This document shows, in pieces, positions 46,779 to 57,957 of a stretch of 64,000 bases of DNA; position 1 is the stretch's first letter, and every line of letters starts with the position of its first letter. Under the pieces are notes generated by a model. That model saw nothing but the letters and a program-made list of their open reading frames with translations. It had not been told where the DNA came from and did no database searches. The position numbers and the translations under genes are program-made. Source of the DNA: Cunninghamia lanceolata (lineage: Eukaryota > Streptophyta > Pinopsida > Cupressales > Cupressaceae); assembly GCA_027924645.1 (NCBI GenBank), contig BSBN01001687.1, positions 3,348,001-3,412,000 of the forward strand. Reading direction: 5' to 3'.

Positions 46779-49700
46779 ATGGCTGACGAACGGTACGTTA
46801 AGTGTCAAGAGGAATTCAGTAGGCCTATGTTCTTTTCTCAGAGGGGAGTCCTGTTCAAATATGGAGCAATTACAGATACCCATCAGGGGAGCACTAATCT
46901 GGAGGCCTGGTCAGCTAAACTGAATGATGGGCAGGACGAGAGTCCTATGCTGGACGCAGTATTCGTGTCAGGAATGTGGAACACTGCTGGTTTCCCATAT
47001 TCCATGGAATCTCCGGAGCTGGTTATAGAATGTGCTCGAAATTATAATCCTCAAACGAGGCAGGTGGTAAAACACGGGAGGATATATGCAGACCTCTCCA
47101 TCAAGGGTCTCTCCCAGACATTTGGACTGCCGTTGGGCAGTAAAGTAAAGAGTGTGGACCTAAGAAAGGCAGAAAAGGAGTATGAGGCCAATAAGAAATC
47201 AGCCAGAAAGAACATGTATCAATGGAGAGCAGAGAACAGCACATATCCTGCCGCAGCTAAACTCCCAGTACATATGTTTAAGTATGATTTCAGTGAGGAA
47301 TACCAGTATATGATTGCACTCCTGAGTCGAGCAACAGGCTAACCTGATACTGGCAGTTTCAGGGATTGGATGTATGGAGTTATAATGATGTGTATGTATT
47401 CAAACACCAAGCCACTGTGGGGCCAAATCATAAGTGATGCTCTGCATGAGCAGCTGATGAACCTGGGAGGTTCAAATTGTGCATTTTTCATGACATCCTA
47501 TATTGTTTATTCTTGTGCTTATAGAGACACTTTTGATGCCCTAGTTACAGATGGGAAGCTCACAGGCACAAATGCTGCATACATCTGGGACCATCATCCC
47601 CAGCTACAGAGAACCAACTACTTCAGGGACTACAAACTGGTCAATGATGCATTCTCTATGCATCTGGTAAGGACCATGGAAGAGGACAGAACAAAAAGAT
47701 TGAGCATGGAGGCTCAAGAAGTAGTCTACAGGCATGGAGCCTGGTATATCCAGTTTGCAACCTTCTCTTACATAAGGGTTGAAGGTTTTGAGGAACATCC
47801 CCTCATGCTGCCGAGGTATCCTACCGATGCAGTGATATTAATGGAATTCATCAGGCAGGGCTCCGTGATGATAAAGATGTACAAGGATGCCAAGAAGCTG
47901 CCACCAATTGTGTTCCTAGTCAGCATTGGCAACTATATGTGCCCAGATTCTGACAATATAAAGAAGGTGATGGTCACCCTGAATAAAATGAATCTGCAGC
48001 CTTTTCCGATAACAAGACCATATGATCCTTACGGCAGGATACAGAAGATACTAGGAAAGCATGTTCATCAGAGGCACCTAGAAGATTTTTGGGCTGACTG
48101 TGAAGATGAGGCAGAGGCCAGGAGAAGCAGGTATCAGAGGTTGAATCTGAACCAAATAAGAACTTTTGATTGTATCTCCCTTCCCCAACAATTGAAGAAA
48201 GATGATGGCAGGATAATGGCAGATGAGTATGAACAAAAGAAGATATACAATGATACCATCTCTGCACCTGACCTTACCATGCAGGAAGATATATCTTTGG
48301 ACCCATTCATTGCTAGGACCATACAACTAACTCAAGCTTGGGTTGATGATCAGGTGGAGGCATTGAAAAAGAAAGGTGTTGCCATTACGATGGACAACAA
48401 AAAGAAGGGCCAGGATATTCCTAGGGAGGTATATGATGACTTCCTGCTTGAGAAGAGGAAGACTAAGGGAGACAAGTTACCTCCACCACAACAACAGAGC
48501 AAAAGACCCCAAAGGGGCAAGAAAGTGGATACACAACCCAAAGGGGTTATAATTGACAGGGCAGTGTTTACAGCTGAAGAGGCGGCAGGATCAGGATCAG
48601 GATCAGAGTCTGAATCCCCTCCAAAGAAAGAGAAGCCCAAGAAGAGTAAAACAGCTGAGGCTGGAATAACTGGGACCCTGGAAGTGGGTCAATCCTCAAA
48701 GAAACCTGGAGAAGAGGATATCCTCATGGAGGACGAGCTTGAAGAAGAAGAGGCTCCGTTAATAATAAAAAGGAAGAGGAGAGCTCCATAGGTGCTGGTC
48801 TCTACCACACCTAAGAAACAGAGGACCTCCATGAGAGGTGGAATAAGTGAACCCTCGACACTATTACAAGGGGCAGGTAGTGAAGTGCCAAGGGAACTTC
48901 AACATAATGTTCCACTTCCTACCATAGTCAAGTTCAAAACTGAACTTGCGGAAGAACAAACGAAAGAAGCCTCTCAGACACAAGCAGAAGGACATGTCTC
49001 GCTTGATGAGACAATAAATCTGTCTGATGATGAGGTAGTGCAGGATGTGGCTGCACAGAAAATGGAAACACTTGCTGCTGATATAACTATGACTCCTCAC
49101 AAGCCTCCACCAGTTCAAACTATGCTTGAGGAGATGAAACAAGCAGAAGAAGAGCAAGAAAAGAGCCCAGATTAGGTGGCTCAGGAGATAGGGCTAGAAG
49201 CATTGATCACAGAGGTGACAAGTCCTGTAGTGGTGGATCTGACAGAGAAACAGGATGCAAGTCCTGAACAGCTAGCAGGATCACCTGACAAAGGCCACCC
49301 AACCAAAGAGATAGAGATGGCAGAATCAGAGGGCCATGCTCTTGAAACAGGCCAACAAGATTCACAGGACACATCAGAGGAACTTGCTATAGTAGAGGTT
49401 CAGGAAGTAAGAGCTGATGAAGAGAAAGAAGCACTAGAGGATCCAGCTGCCAAAATACAAGAAGTTGATAATGCAGGCTCGGAAGAAATAATAGTTGCAG
49501 AACAACTGCCAGCACCCCAGGCAGGATCCCCAGTATCTGGTGAAGTAGATAAGCAGCAAGGGGAAGAATTGGGAACAGATGAACTAATGATAGAAGAAGG
49601 TCATGATCATCATGATCAGCAAATAGATGCGCCGCAGGGTTCCCCGCACCAAGAAGATGTTTCCCCAGAGAAGGAAATTCTTCAACAGGAGGAGGTGCCG

Positions 49701-51089
49701 CAAGATCAACAACAAAGCGAGCATCAAGAAGAAGAAAAGGAAAAGTCACCATCTCCACAACATCTGTTGATAGAAACAGGAGATATGGGTGAACATCATG
49801 ATGATGCTGAAAAACATGATCAGGTACCTCCATGGTTAGCAAAAGAAGTAAATGTTGAAGAGGAGCTTGAAATTCAAGAGTTCGACGTATCCACCTTGTT
49901 CTCCGCCAATCTAATGAAACCCAGGAGGAAGGCCAGAATGACTTCGGCCATCAAAAGAGATCCGGCAACAGGGAGAAGGACCGCACAAATTGCCATACCT
50001 GCGGTGGAGAAAGAAAAGGGTAGAATCACTGTGGATGAATTTCAAATTAGCACAGTTGATTTGGGCTTTGCCAATGAGGACCAAGAAGGTCAGGAGGGCA
50101 AAGACATCATTGACTCTCTGATTCAAAAGGTGAAAAGAGAGAAGGAGAAAAATAAGCAACATAAAGAGCACATTGCTTAGTTGCATGCCTATATCAAAGG
50201 GCTGACCAATCTTGATGATACCACAACTGAACGGGCAGTCCCATTGACTGCCATTTCTCAGGAGGAGGTAAATAAATTGGACCTCATGAAGCATGAGGCG
50301 TCAGTAATAAGGAAATGGATGTCATCCGCATTGGATGATGCTGTGGAAATAATGAAAGCCTCTCTGAAGAGGTGGAGCATTTTAAGTGACTCCAAGACCA
50401 AAGTGGATAAATTGCAGATGCAGACCGGGAAGAGGTCTTACAAATTAGAGAGAGTCCTGAGCCTTTTAGGGGAAATAAAGGGGATAAATCCTCAACTGCT
50501 TATCAGTAAGCAGGTGCTAAATAGTAATACCACGTTATTAATAGATATCTGGTATAAGGACACTCAGTTTGAGTGTGGAGTCCTCAAGAGGTGTAATAAT
50601 AAGCTGAGAGATATCAGCATGAGGCTACGGGATTTAATGGCTGAAGAAGCGGTGATATTGGAAGCATTAGAAGGCAAGGTGGAAGGTAAAATAGAAAATC
50701 AAGATGAAGAGTCCGCCATCAAAGCTGTACGCAGCAACTTCCAATTAGAAGTAGATGGTCCACCTGTCCCTTTGACAGAAGAACTGATAGATAAAATAAT
50801 GAGGATCAAGGTCGAGATGGAGAAATACAAAGAGACACTGTAGGACAGGAAAAATAAGCTTGATAACAACAGAGACAAGTATGAAGCACATAAGCACGCC
50901 ATTGTCAAAGCAAAGACTCAAGATGGCGGAGGAATAGATCAGGTTGTGCACTCATACGAGCAGGTCTGCAGTAGTATGCAGCCCCATATGCAGCAGCATC
51001 ATCATCAGGATAGTGAAAGCTCAGGAAGCGACGCACATGATGATGACCCGCATCAATCAGCTGAGGAGCATGATGAAGATACATCATGA
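46779..51089 (+). pseudogene. E ORF: unrecognised 1436-residue protein with five in-frame stops
   Basis: One frame, no shifts, from ATG 46779 (MADERYVKCQEEFSRP) to TGA 51087. Stops lie at 47340 (TAA), 48789, 49173, 50178 and 50841 (all TAG). Residues 1-470 look folded, with Trp/Tyr/Met-rich stretches (NLEAWSAKLNDGQDESPMLD; MYQWRAENSTYPAAAKLPVH; LGGSNCAFFMTSYIVYSCAY). Residues about 560-680 are Lys/Ser-rich. About 800-1030 is very acidic and Gln-rich. Near 1047 a basic patch (RRKARMTSAIKRD). About 1107-1355 is predicted coiled coil. The tail is His/Asp-rich. I do not recognise the family; remote similarity to transposon-associated plant proteins is possible. The start at 46779 is the first ATG after the acceptor site. 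Confidence 0.8.
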
Positions 51090-51117
51090 AGGGGATAGTA
51101 GCATAAGTAGTATAGAT

Positions 51118-52070
51118 AGTTGCTAGCTGGCAACTTGTGCCATTTTGTAAAAGTTGACAAAGTCAAGAGAATCATGACCGTAGAATTGTATTGATAAATC
51201 AGGATTGTAGATCTTTTGTAACGGATTCCTCACCTTATTCTATAAAAGGTGGTGGAATGCCTTATTGAAAACATTTGAAACTTAATTGAAATTTGTTTGC
51301 TGAAATATTCAGGGCTCATTTCAAAGTTATTGCATATGTACATGTCTTTTGCATACTTAATGAAAGAGAAGAGTATTTCGATTACAAATCTTTGTAAATC
51401 TTGAGTAATCTGTGTCTGAATTCTGGATATGTGCTTTGATTTGCTGCGTCCCTTGGAGTGCTCATCATGCTGCATGTATTGTTTTCATTCCTCATCCTCT
51501 GAAGTTTGCATCAACTGTATCTAGCTGTGGAATATCCTGGTGAACATATAGTTTGATTTCTTCTCCTCATGACAGTATCAAGTATGTATGTGGATCAATA
51601 GCTAAAGGTTCAACATTAAATAGAAGCATTTCTTCAATTTCTTTTAAATTTCAGAGCATTTCATCTCCATAATTGCAAATAATTGATAATCTTAAGCAAA
51701 TAACACAAATATGCAGACATCTCGTAGATAATCATAAATATTTAGCATATTTGAATACAAAGCATGTAGAATTGAAAATATCATGCAAAGATTGAGGTAT
51801 TTCCACATCTTCTCATCAAATAACTGCATAATATAACTTCTCTATAAAGAATTTCTGCAGGAATGTCATGATGATGATAAAATTCTACGTAAGGCCCCAA
51901 AATGGAAACAGCAACTCACATTAACCTCTAAGTGACTTCAGACGATTAAGACCTAATCACCGGAGACTTGGGATCCTGAATTCTTTGAATTCATAGTATC
52001 TTTCAAGATGAATAAAGGTTAATGTGTACTTTTATTCTATGTTTGTTTGTGACTAACATCATGACCAACA
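51118..52070 (+). promoter_or_regulatory. LTR-like 3' region of E with TATA box
   Basis: Starts with a short hairpin and TTGTGCCATTTTG, has TATAAAAG at 51241-51248, and ends CAACA. It resembles an LTR in layout, but the corresponding sequence is not present at E's left end. Confidence 0.45.
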
Positions 52071-53345
52071 ATAAGTATCTGTGGCTTTGATAATGTTGGA
52101 AGACAATTCGTAGGCACTATAACTTTACCTGTACAAGTTGGGCATGTGACTTTATCTACCCTGATTCATGGCATGCTTAGTTCTTTATCTCACAACATGA
52201 TTCTTGGTAGACTGTGGATTCATGCATTGGGGGCAATTCCTTCTACCCTTTATCGTTCAATCAAGTTTGTTCATAAAGATAAACTTCATACTATTCATGT
52301 TGATCCTGAACCAGATAACTATTTACAAATTGAATCACAAAAGCAAGTTGTTCATCATAAGATCTTAAACAATCTAAAAGTTGACTCATCAACTCCTCTT
52401 GCCATAGATAATATTGTGCAAGAGTCTAAACAATCGAATGCATTTCTTGGTGACGATTGGGGTTTGTTAGATTTTGCATCTCCCTCTATAGGTGAGTATA
52501 AAATTAACAAATTCGCTCCTGAAACATCAAGTGTTGCATCGATCTCATCTAAATGTTCAAATACCAAAGTCTCTTTGCTAACAAATACAAATAATACTTT
52601 TACTTACACTACAGATTATGAGACTTATGAAGCCCCACCTTCTTCCAAAGAAATGGCTTCTCTCTATGGTCAAAGATTTCAAATCCTTTATAAGAATTGT
52701 GACTATGTAGGTAATGGTTGTGGTATTAATTAACAAGGGATTCATGCACCTATAGAATCTGCTTCGTAATATTACTCAAGTGGCATTGGATATAACCCTT
52801 TCAAGGAATCTAAAGCCCGTAGACATCCTACTCTTAATGTGAATACAATATCTACACATAAATTGGTCTTTCCTAAGATGATTGACATAATTAATTGTCC
52901 TCCAGGAGAGATTCCCTTAGATGTCTTTTCAATAGATGAAGCAATAATTGAATTCTTGGGTGCTTACGACAATATTCCCCGTTACCATCATAAACGTGGA
53001 TTGCCTTATTGCTTTAATAGTGCTGCATATTTTGGAAAGTCCATTAGCATGATAAATACTACTCTGAAGTCTGAGGAAGAATCTGAAGAGTTACCACAAT
53101 CACCTAATCTCCTAGACCACAGTACTCTACTTAATGGAAAGATTGTTGATGTTTTCATGGAGAAAGATAATATTGAAAAAGTTATCCCTATAGGTGATTG
53201 TTTAAGTGAAAAAGAAAAAGATGATATGACCAAATTGTTACATGAATTTTCTGAATTGTTTTCTTGGAATTATTCGGACATGCCTGGTATTGATTCTCAT
53301 ATTGTAACACATAATATTGTATTGAAACCAGATGCTAATGTTTAA
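52071..53345 (+). pseudogene. gypsy D protease end and RT N-terminus
   Basis: The protease resumes as GFDNVGRQFVGTITLPVQVG and LSHNMILGRLWIHALGAIPS (the conserved ILGRPW motif with L for P). The long spacer carries VHKDKLHTIHVDPEPDNYLQ. From 52839 the frame enters the RT N-terminal extension (LLHEFSELFSWNYSDMPGID; HNIVLKPDAN). Two stops lie at 52731 and 52766. Confidence 0.88.
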
Positions 53346-54290
53346 ACAAAAGATTCGTAAGATGAATCCCAAGATTGCATTACTTGTGAAGGTTGAGAAA
53401 GAAAAGCTTTTATAAGCTGGCTTTATTCACCCTATTGACTATTCACCTTGGATTTTGAATATAGTAGCTATCGCTAAACATGATGGTCGTATTTGAATGT
53501 GTAGCGACTTTAGAGATTTAAATCTTGCATCTTTGAAAGATGATTTTTCCAAACATTGATATGATTGTCGATTCAATAGCCGGCCATAAACTACTTTCCT
53601 TCATGGATGGATTTTTAGGATATAATCAAATTTTTATAAACCCTCATGATCAATATAAAATAGCTTTTATAACACCACAGGGAACATTTTGTTGGGTAGT
53701 CATGCCATTTGGACTTAAGAATGTTGGAGCAACTTATCAACTTATATTTCATGATTACATGCATAATATTTTAGAAGACTATGTTGATGACATCTTGGCA
53801 AAGTCTATTAATTGCCAAGATCATACTATGACGCTTCAACAGATCTTTGAGCAAATAAAGAAATACATGCGATTAAATCCCCATAAGTGCATATTAGGCG
53901 TAGACAGTGGGAAACTATTGGGATTTATAGTTTCGAATCATGGTATTGAACTAGATACAAAAAAGATTGATGTAATTGTTAACATGCCAGCACCTAAAAA
54001 CATATCTCAACTTCGTAGTTTACAAGGGAAGATACAGACCATTCACCGATTTGTTTCACAACTCGCGGATAGGACTCACCCTTTTACTTGACTGCTAAGG
54101 AAGGATTCAAAATTTCAATGGAACTTTGAGTGTCAGAAGACTTTTAAGGACTTAAAAATTTATCTCGCTAAACCTATTGTTTCTGATAAACCTTTTAGTC
54201 TTTACACCTCAACATCTAATAATGCTCCTGCAACTTTATTAGCACAACATGGTACTAAGGCAAGGAACATGTTGTATATTACATCAGATG
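53346..54290 (+). pseudogene. gypsy D reverse transcriptase
   Basis: After a stop at 53343 the fingers are readable in pieces: GFIHPIDYSPWILNIVAIAK, then MCSDFRDLNLASLKDDF. 53540-54091 holds the palm: DSIAGHKLLSFMDGFLGYNQ, FITPQGTFCWVVMPFGLKNV and the intact catalytic YVDDILAKS. LSQLRSLQGKIQTIHRFVSQ marks the connection. A shift lies near 53540. Confidence 0.92.
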
Positions 54291-54950
54291 AACATTGCTC
54301 GATTATGAAGTGCGATATACTGTCATTGAGAAACAATGCTCAGCTTTTGTCTTCACAACACAAAAGCTTAGGCATTATCTACTAAATGCTGAGATACTTG
54401 TAATGGTAAAATTTTATCCTTTGAAACATTTATTTTCTAAAATGGATCTTTTCGGTCGCCTTGTTAAATGGATTATGTTGTTAACTAAATTCGATCTCAA
54501 ATTTATATCTCAAAAAGCAATTAAAGGACAAGCATTAACCAACCATTTAGCTGAAGCACCCTCCCCTTTCGCTATACAAAATCAAGAGACATTTCCTAAT
54601 GATCAAATCCTATCTATTGACAAGGATGATAAATGGAAATTGTATTTTGACGGATCAAGATGTCGAACTGGCTCCAATGCTGGTGTTATACTAGTACCCC
54701 CTACAGGTAAGCCAATTCCTATGTCATACGAAGCTCTTATTGCGGGACTTCGTGCTACTTTGGCTCTAAACATCAAAAACCTCACTATATATGGTGATTC
54801 ACAACTAATTGTAAGACAAATAAATGGATCATATCAAGCTAAACAAGACAAATTATCTCAATATTGTGACTTCACTTTGTCCCTATTAAAGCAATTTACA
54901 TCCTTTTCAATTGATACTATTCCAAGGAAAGACAATTGACATGCAGATGC
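54291..54950 (+). pseudogene. gypsy D RNase H and second RNase H-like domain
   Basis: First domain near 54295-54500 (VRYTVIEKQCSAFVFTTQKL, RHYLLNAEILVMVKFYPLKH). Second, plant/archaeal-type domain at 54620-54950: KWKLYFDGSRCRTGSNAGVI (first Asp), then YEALIAGLRATLALNIKNLT (Glu) and IYGDSQLIVRQINGSYQAKQ (Asp), ending at DN-stop-HADA. Dual RNase H is the mark of the Tat lineage. Between PIPMS and YEAL about 15 residues usual in the family are missing. Confidence 0.85.
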
Positions 54951-54951
54951 A

Positions 54952-56352
54952 ATGGAAAGTACAACTTCCCTTATATCCCTTGATGATTCTCTTGACAAAT
55001 TTACCTTTATAATTCATAATCTTAAAACACTGACCATAGAAGATCCTGTAGTTACAAGTACTAATATTTGTTGTGATATAACCTTTGATGAATGGTTCTC
55101 CCATATATTCAACTATTTGCGCGATGGAACTATCCCTAATTCAACATCTAAAAATGCTCGAGTTCACCTACTTAAACTTGCAACAAACTATATTATTCTA
55201 TCTAATGTCTTATATAGATGAAGCTGTAATGGTGTTCTCCTCCGATGCCTTAGTAATTCAGAGATTCCAATAGCTTTAGAAGAAGCTCACTCTGGCACTT
55301 GTGGAGGATATTTTGGAGGAAAATCATTGGTACAAAAACTAATACATATGGGGAACTATTGGTAATGTATGGAACAATATTCCTTCGCTTATGTCAAGAA
55401 GTGCCCGCAATGTCAGCAACATCGACATTTAATCCGAGCACCTGCCCAGGAACTTCGTGCCCAAGTGTCACCTTGGCCATTTTCTATTTGGGGCTTGGAT
55501 CTAATTGGTAAAATTTCTCCACCTTCTTCTCAAGGCCATACCTTTATAATTATTGCTACTGATTACTTCATGAAGTGGGTTGAAGCTATACCTTTATGAT
55601 CCATGACTGCTGAAGTAATTTGTCATTTTATACAAGATAACATAATCTCTCAATTTGGTATTCCTTCCTCCTTGGTCTCTTACAATGGCACGCCATTCAA
55701 GAACAAGGATGTGAAGAAATTTCTTGAAAAATATCACATTCCACATCGCTTCTATATGCCTTACTATCCTCAATCGAATGGCCAAGAAGAAGCTTCAAAT
55801 AAGGTTATCGGACAAATTTTACGAAAAATTGTTAACAAACATCAGAAAGATTGGCATACTCAATTATCCTACGTGTTATGGGCTTATAGAACAAGCAATC
55901 ATCTGGCTACTGGAACTACTTCGTATAATCTTGTTTATGGTGTTGACGTGGTAATTCCCTTGGAGTTAGAAATTCCTTCATTAAGAGTGTCCTTGAGAGA
56001 TGTTATGGATGATGATATGGAATGCAAAAAGAGATTACAATAACTTGAGATGATGGATGAACAGCGTATTAATGCTCTCGAGCATCTTAAGGCCCATCAA
56101 AAGAGTATACAATGATCATATAATGAGTGTGTCATACACCGATCATTCGACCTTGGAGACTTGGTACTTTATGAGAATCAATGCAATGTGAACGCACCTC
56201 CTAGAGAAAAAGGAAAGTTTAACCCTAATTGGCTTGGACTATACGTCGTTACTAAAGCCTTTGGATCAAGAGAGTATAAGCTAGCTGACGAACAAGGTAC
56301 ACCGCTTAAAGAACCTATTAATGTTGCACACCTCAAGAAATTTTATGCTTAA
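54952..56352 (+). pseudogene. gypsy D integrase
   Basis: Zinc module: YVKKCPQCQQHRHLIRAPAQ at 55390-55450. Core: FSIWGLDLIGKISPPSSQGH with the first Asp, VSYNGTPFKNKDVKKFLEKY where the second catalytic Asp reads Tyr, and PQSNGQEEASNKVIGQILRK with the Glu. The C-terminal module ends NVAHLKKFYA at a TAA, 56350-56352. Stops at 55597, 56041 and 56113. Confidence 0.9.
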
Positions 56353-56640
56353 GATTATATGATTAGATGTTACTTTAAAAAGCAAAACTTATTACTTAGT
56401 TTAGCTTCAATTTTGACAAGATATGATTATTTTGTCTTAATTCATTTAACATAGTATCTTTTTCAGTTAATCATTGTCGTATCTTGTTTAAACATGTTAG
56501 AGATCACCTTTGTATTAACTGAGTTAGGCATAGAATAATGGTTATGTGTGAAATTCATTAATCATTGTGCTTTTTACTTTATATTCTGCAAAGAATTGTT
56601 TAAGTATCACATTAGCATTAATCACATTTCCACATAAGCA
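56353..56640 (+). other. gypsy D 3' non-coding sequence
   Basis: AT-rich. Its last five bases, AAGCA (56636-56640), are one copy of copia-2's target duplication. No polypurine tract is evident. Confidence 0.6.
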
Positions 56641-57892
56641 TGTTGCAAGTATGAGGTGAACTAGTGTTGTCATTGATGTCAACATACTCATATTGCTTTG
56701 ACAAGAAGGATTGAATGAGCTGTGTGTTGAGGGTATTGAGAAAATTAGTCTCAATCTGGAACAGTGAAGAACAGTGATGAGAAGAAGGCAAAAGTACTCA
56801 ATAGGTTGAGCTTCAGAGGATACGGATTAAAGGGTTTGTAGATATGAGTCTTGAGATGATCCAGTTAAGATTTCAGAGGTCCGCATGAAGATGTGAAGAA
56901 GTTGTGATTGATCAAGTAGAACCGGTTCCAGGAGATGCTCCGGAGTGACAGAGTGTTACAAAAAGGTCCGGTGAGATCCAGAAGTGCATTGTCCTATTCT
57001 GCGGATTGGACAGAGTGTTTGGGAGGTCCTTTTAATGTGTCATCTCGATTGATATGTGGTTTGGAGGTCTGAAAGCACCTCTAGCAGTATGACAGTGGCG
57101 ATAGACTGTGTTCTTGAAGTTCCAGATGAGGAAGAGAAGAGATTCCAGTGAGTAGAGGAAGTGTGGATGTACCTGGTCATTCAGGCAGGCTTGTGAAGGT
57201 TCTTGGATCATGTTGAGGTTGTGTTGTTGATCCGCATTGGTGGTAGAGTCCGAAATTGAAGATATTCTTCTGGATGAAGTTCTTGTTCAGACTAGCCGAC
57301 CGGATGAGCTGTTCATCTTGCAAATGTTCTTGTGGTGGCCGACCGGATGTGTTATTCATCATGCGAATGTTCTTATGGTTGATTGCCGACTTAGATGATT
57401 GTTCCTAAGTCGATGTCTTGTATAAATAAAGGTTTATGAGTTCATTTCGAGGTGTGTAGTGAAGCAGATGAGTGTGGCATAGTGAAAGAGCGAAAAGTAG
57501 AGCAGGTGTGACTTGGGCTTAAATGGAACTGATCCAAACATGGTAAAGATGTCATTCTCCAGTTCAAGGTTGTGATCCTTATGATCTTGTAGACAGTGTG
57601 TCTCCTGTAGGCAGTGTGCCTCCTTGTGAGCAGTGTGCTCAGGCAGTGAGCCCTAATTGGCAAGTGCCATTTTTGTATTTCCTTATTCTTCTAATAGAGA
57701 ATAATCTTTAGGATAATCACCCCATGGTTTTCTCCCTTAATAGGGTTTCCACGTCAAAAATACTGTGTCATGTGTTTTTCCATTTCATGGTAATGTTTGC
57801 TTGTTTGAATTAATATTGCATTGATTAATAAGAAAGTTCAGAAGAAGAAATAATTAGGATAATTGATTCACCCCCCCTCTCAGTTATCAACA
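56641..57892 (+). repeat. copia-2 5' LTR
   Basis: TGTTGCAAGT...TATCAACA. TATA box at 57421-57428, hairpin row at 57591-57669. It differs from the 3' LTR mainly by scattered transitions. Confidence 0.95.
57591..57669 (+). other. row of five mini-hairpins, best preserved copy
   Basis: AGAC-AGTGT-GTCT, AGGC-AGTGT-GCCT, TGAGC-AGTGT-GCTCA, GGC-AGTGA-GCC and TGGC-AAGT-GCCA in a row, spaced 13-19 bp. The stems differ from each other but each is self-complementary. Confidence 0.8.
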
Positions 57893-57894
57893 AT

Positions 57895-57905
57895 TGGTAT
57901 CAGAG
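57895..57905 (+). other. copia-2 primer-binding site
   Basis: TGGTATCAGAG two bases after the LTR, complementary to initiator methionine tRNA. Confidence 0.92.
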
Positions 57906-57957
57906 ATAAATTCCTCCTAACAGAATCTAACAGCTCGAGGAAGATCTGGGAGTCCAA

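Larger units (their letters stand above)
45305..52070 (+). mobile_element. element E: 6.77-kb insertion of unknown class
   Basis: Flanked by ATAAG at 45300-45304 and 52071-52075. Ends are TGTTGTGTGG... and ...ATGACCAACA. D's protease frame (KLDRIS then GFDNVGRQFVGTI) is restored when E and one ATAAG are removed, so the borders are secure to within a base. E's first and last kilobases are not similar, so no LTR pair is visible, and I see no transposase, RT or integrase. It carries one long frame on plus. Its coding part is clearly richer in G+C than surrounding elements. It could be a non-autonomous retroelement with abnormal ends or a new element type. Confidence 0.85.

Noticed and set aside
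48350..48640. Minus-strand open frames under E's gene (also 49387-49842)
   Set aside because: Shadow frames of an acidic, Glu/Gln/Asp-rich coding strand, which gives Leu/Ser/Phe-rich antisense frames.
45305..52070. Ginger or other DDE DNA transposon based on TGTTG ends
   Set aside because: No long terminal inverted repeats and no DDE transposase in any frame; only the first five bases are inverted.
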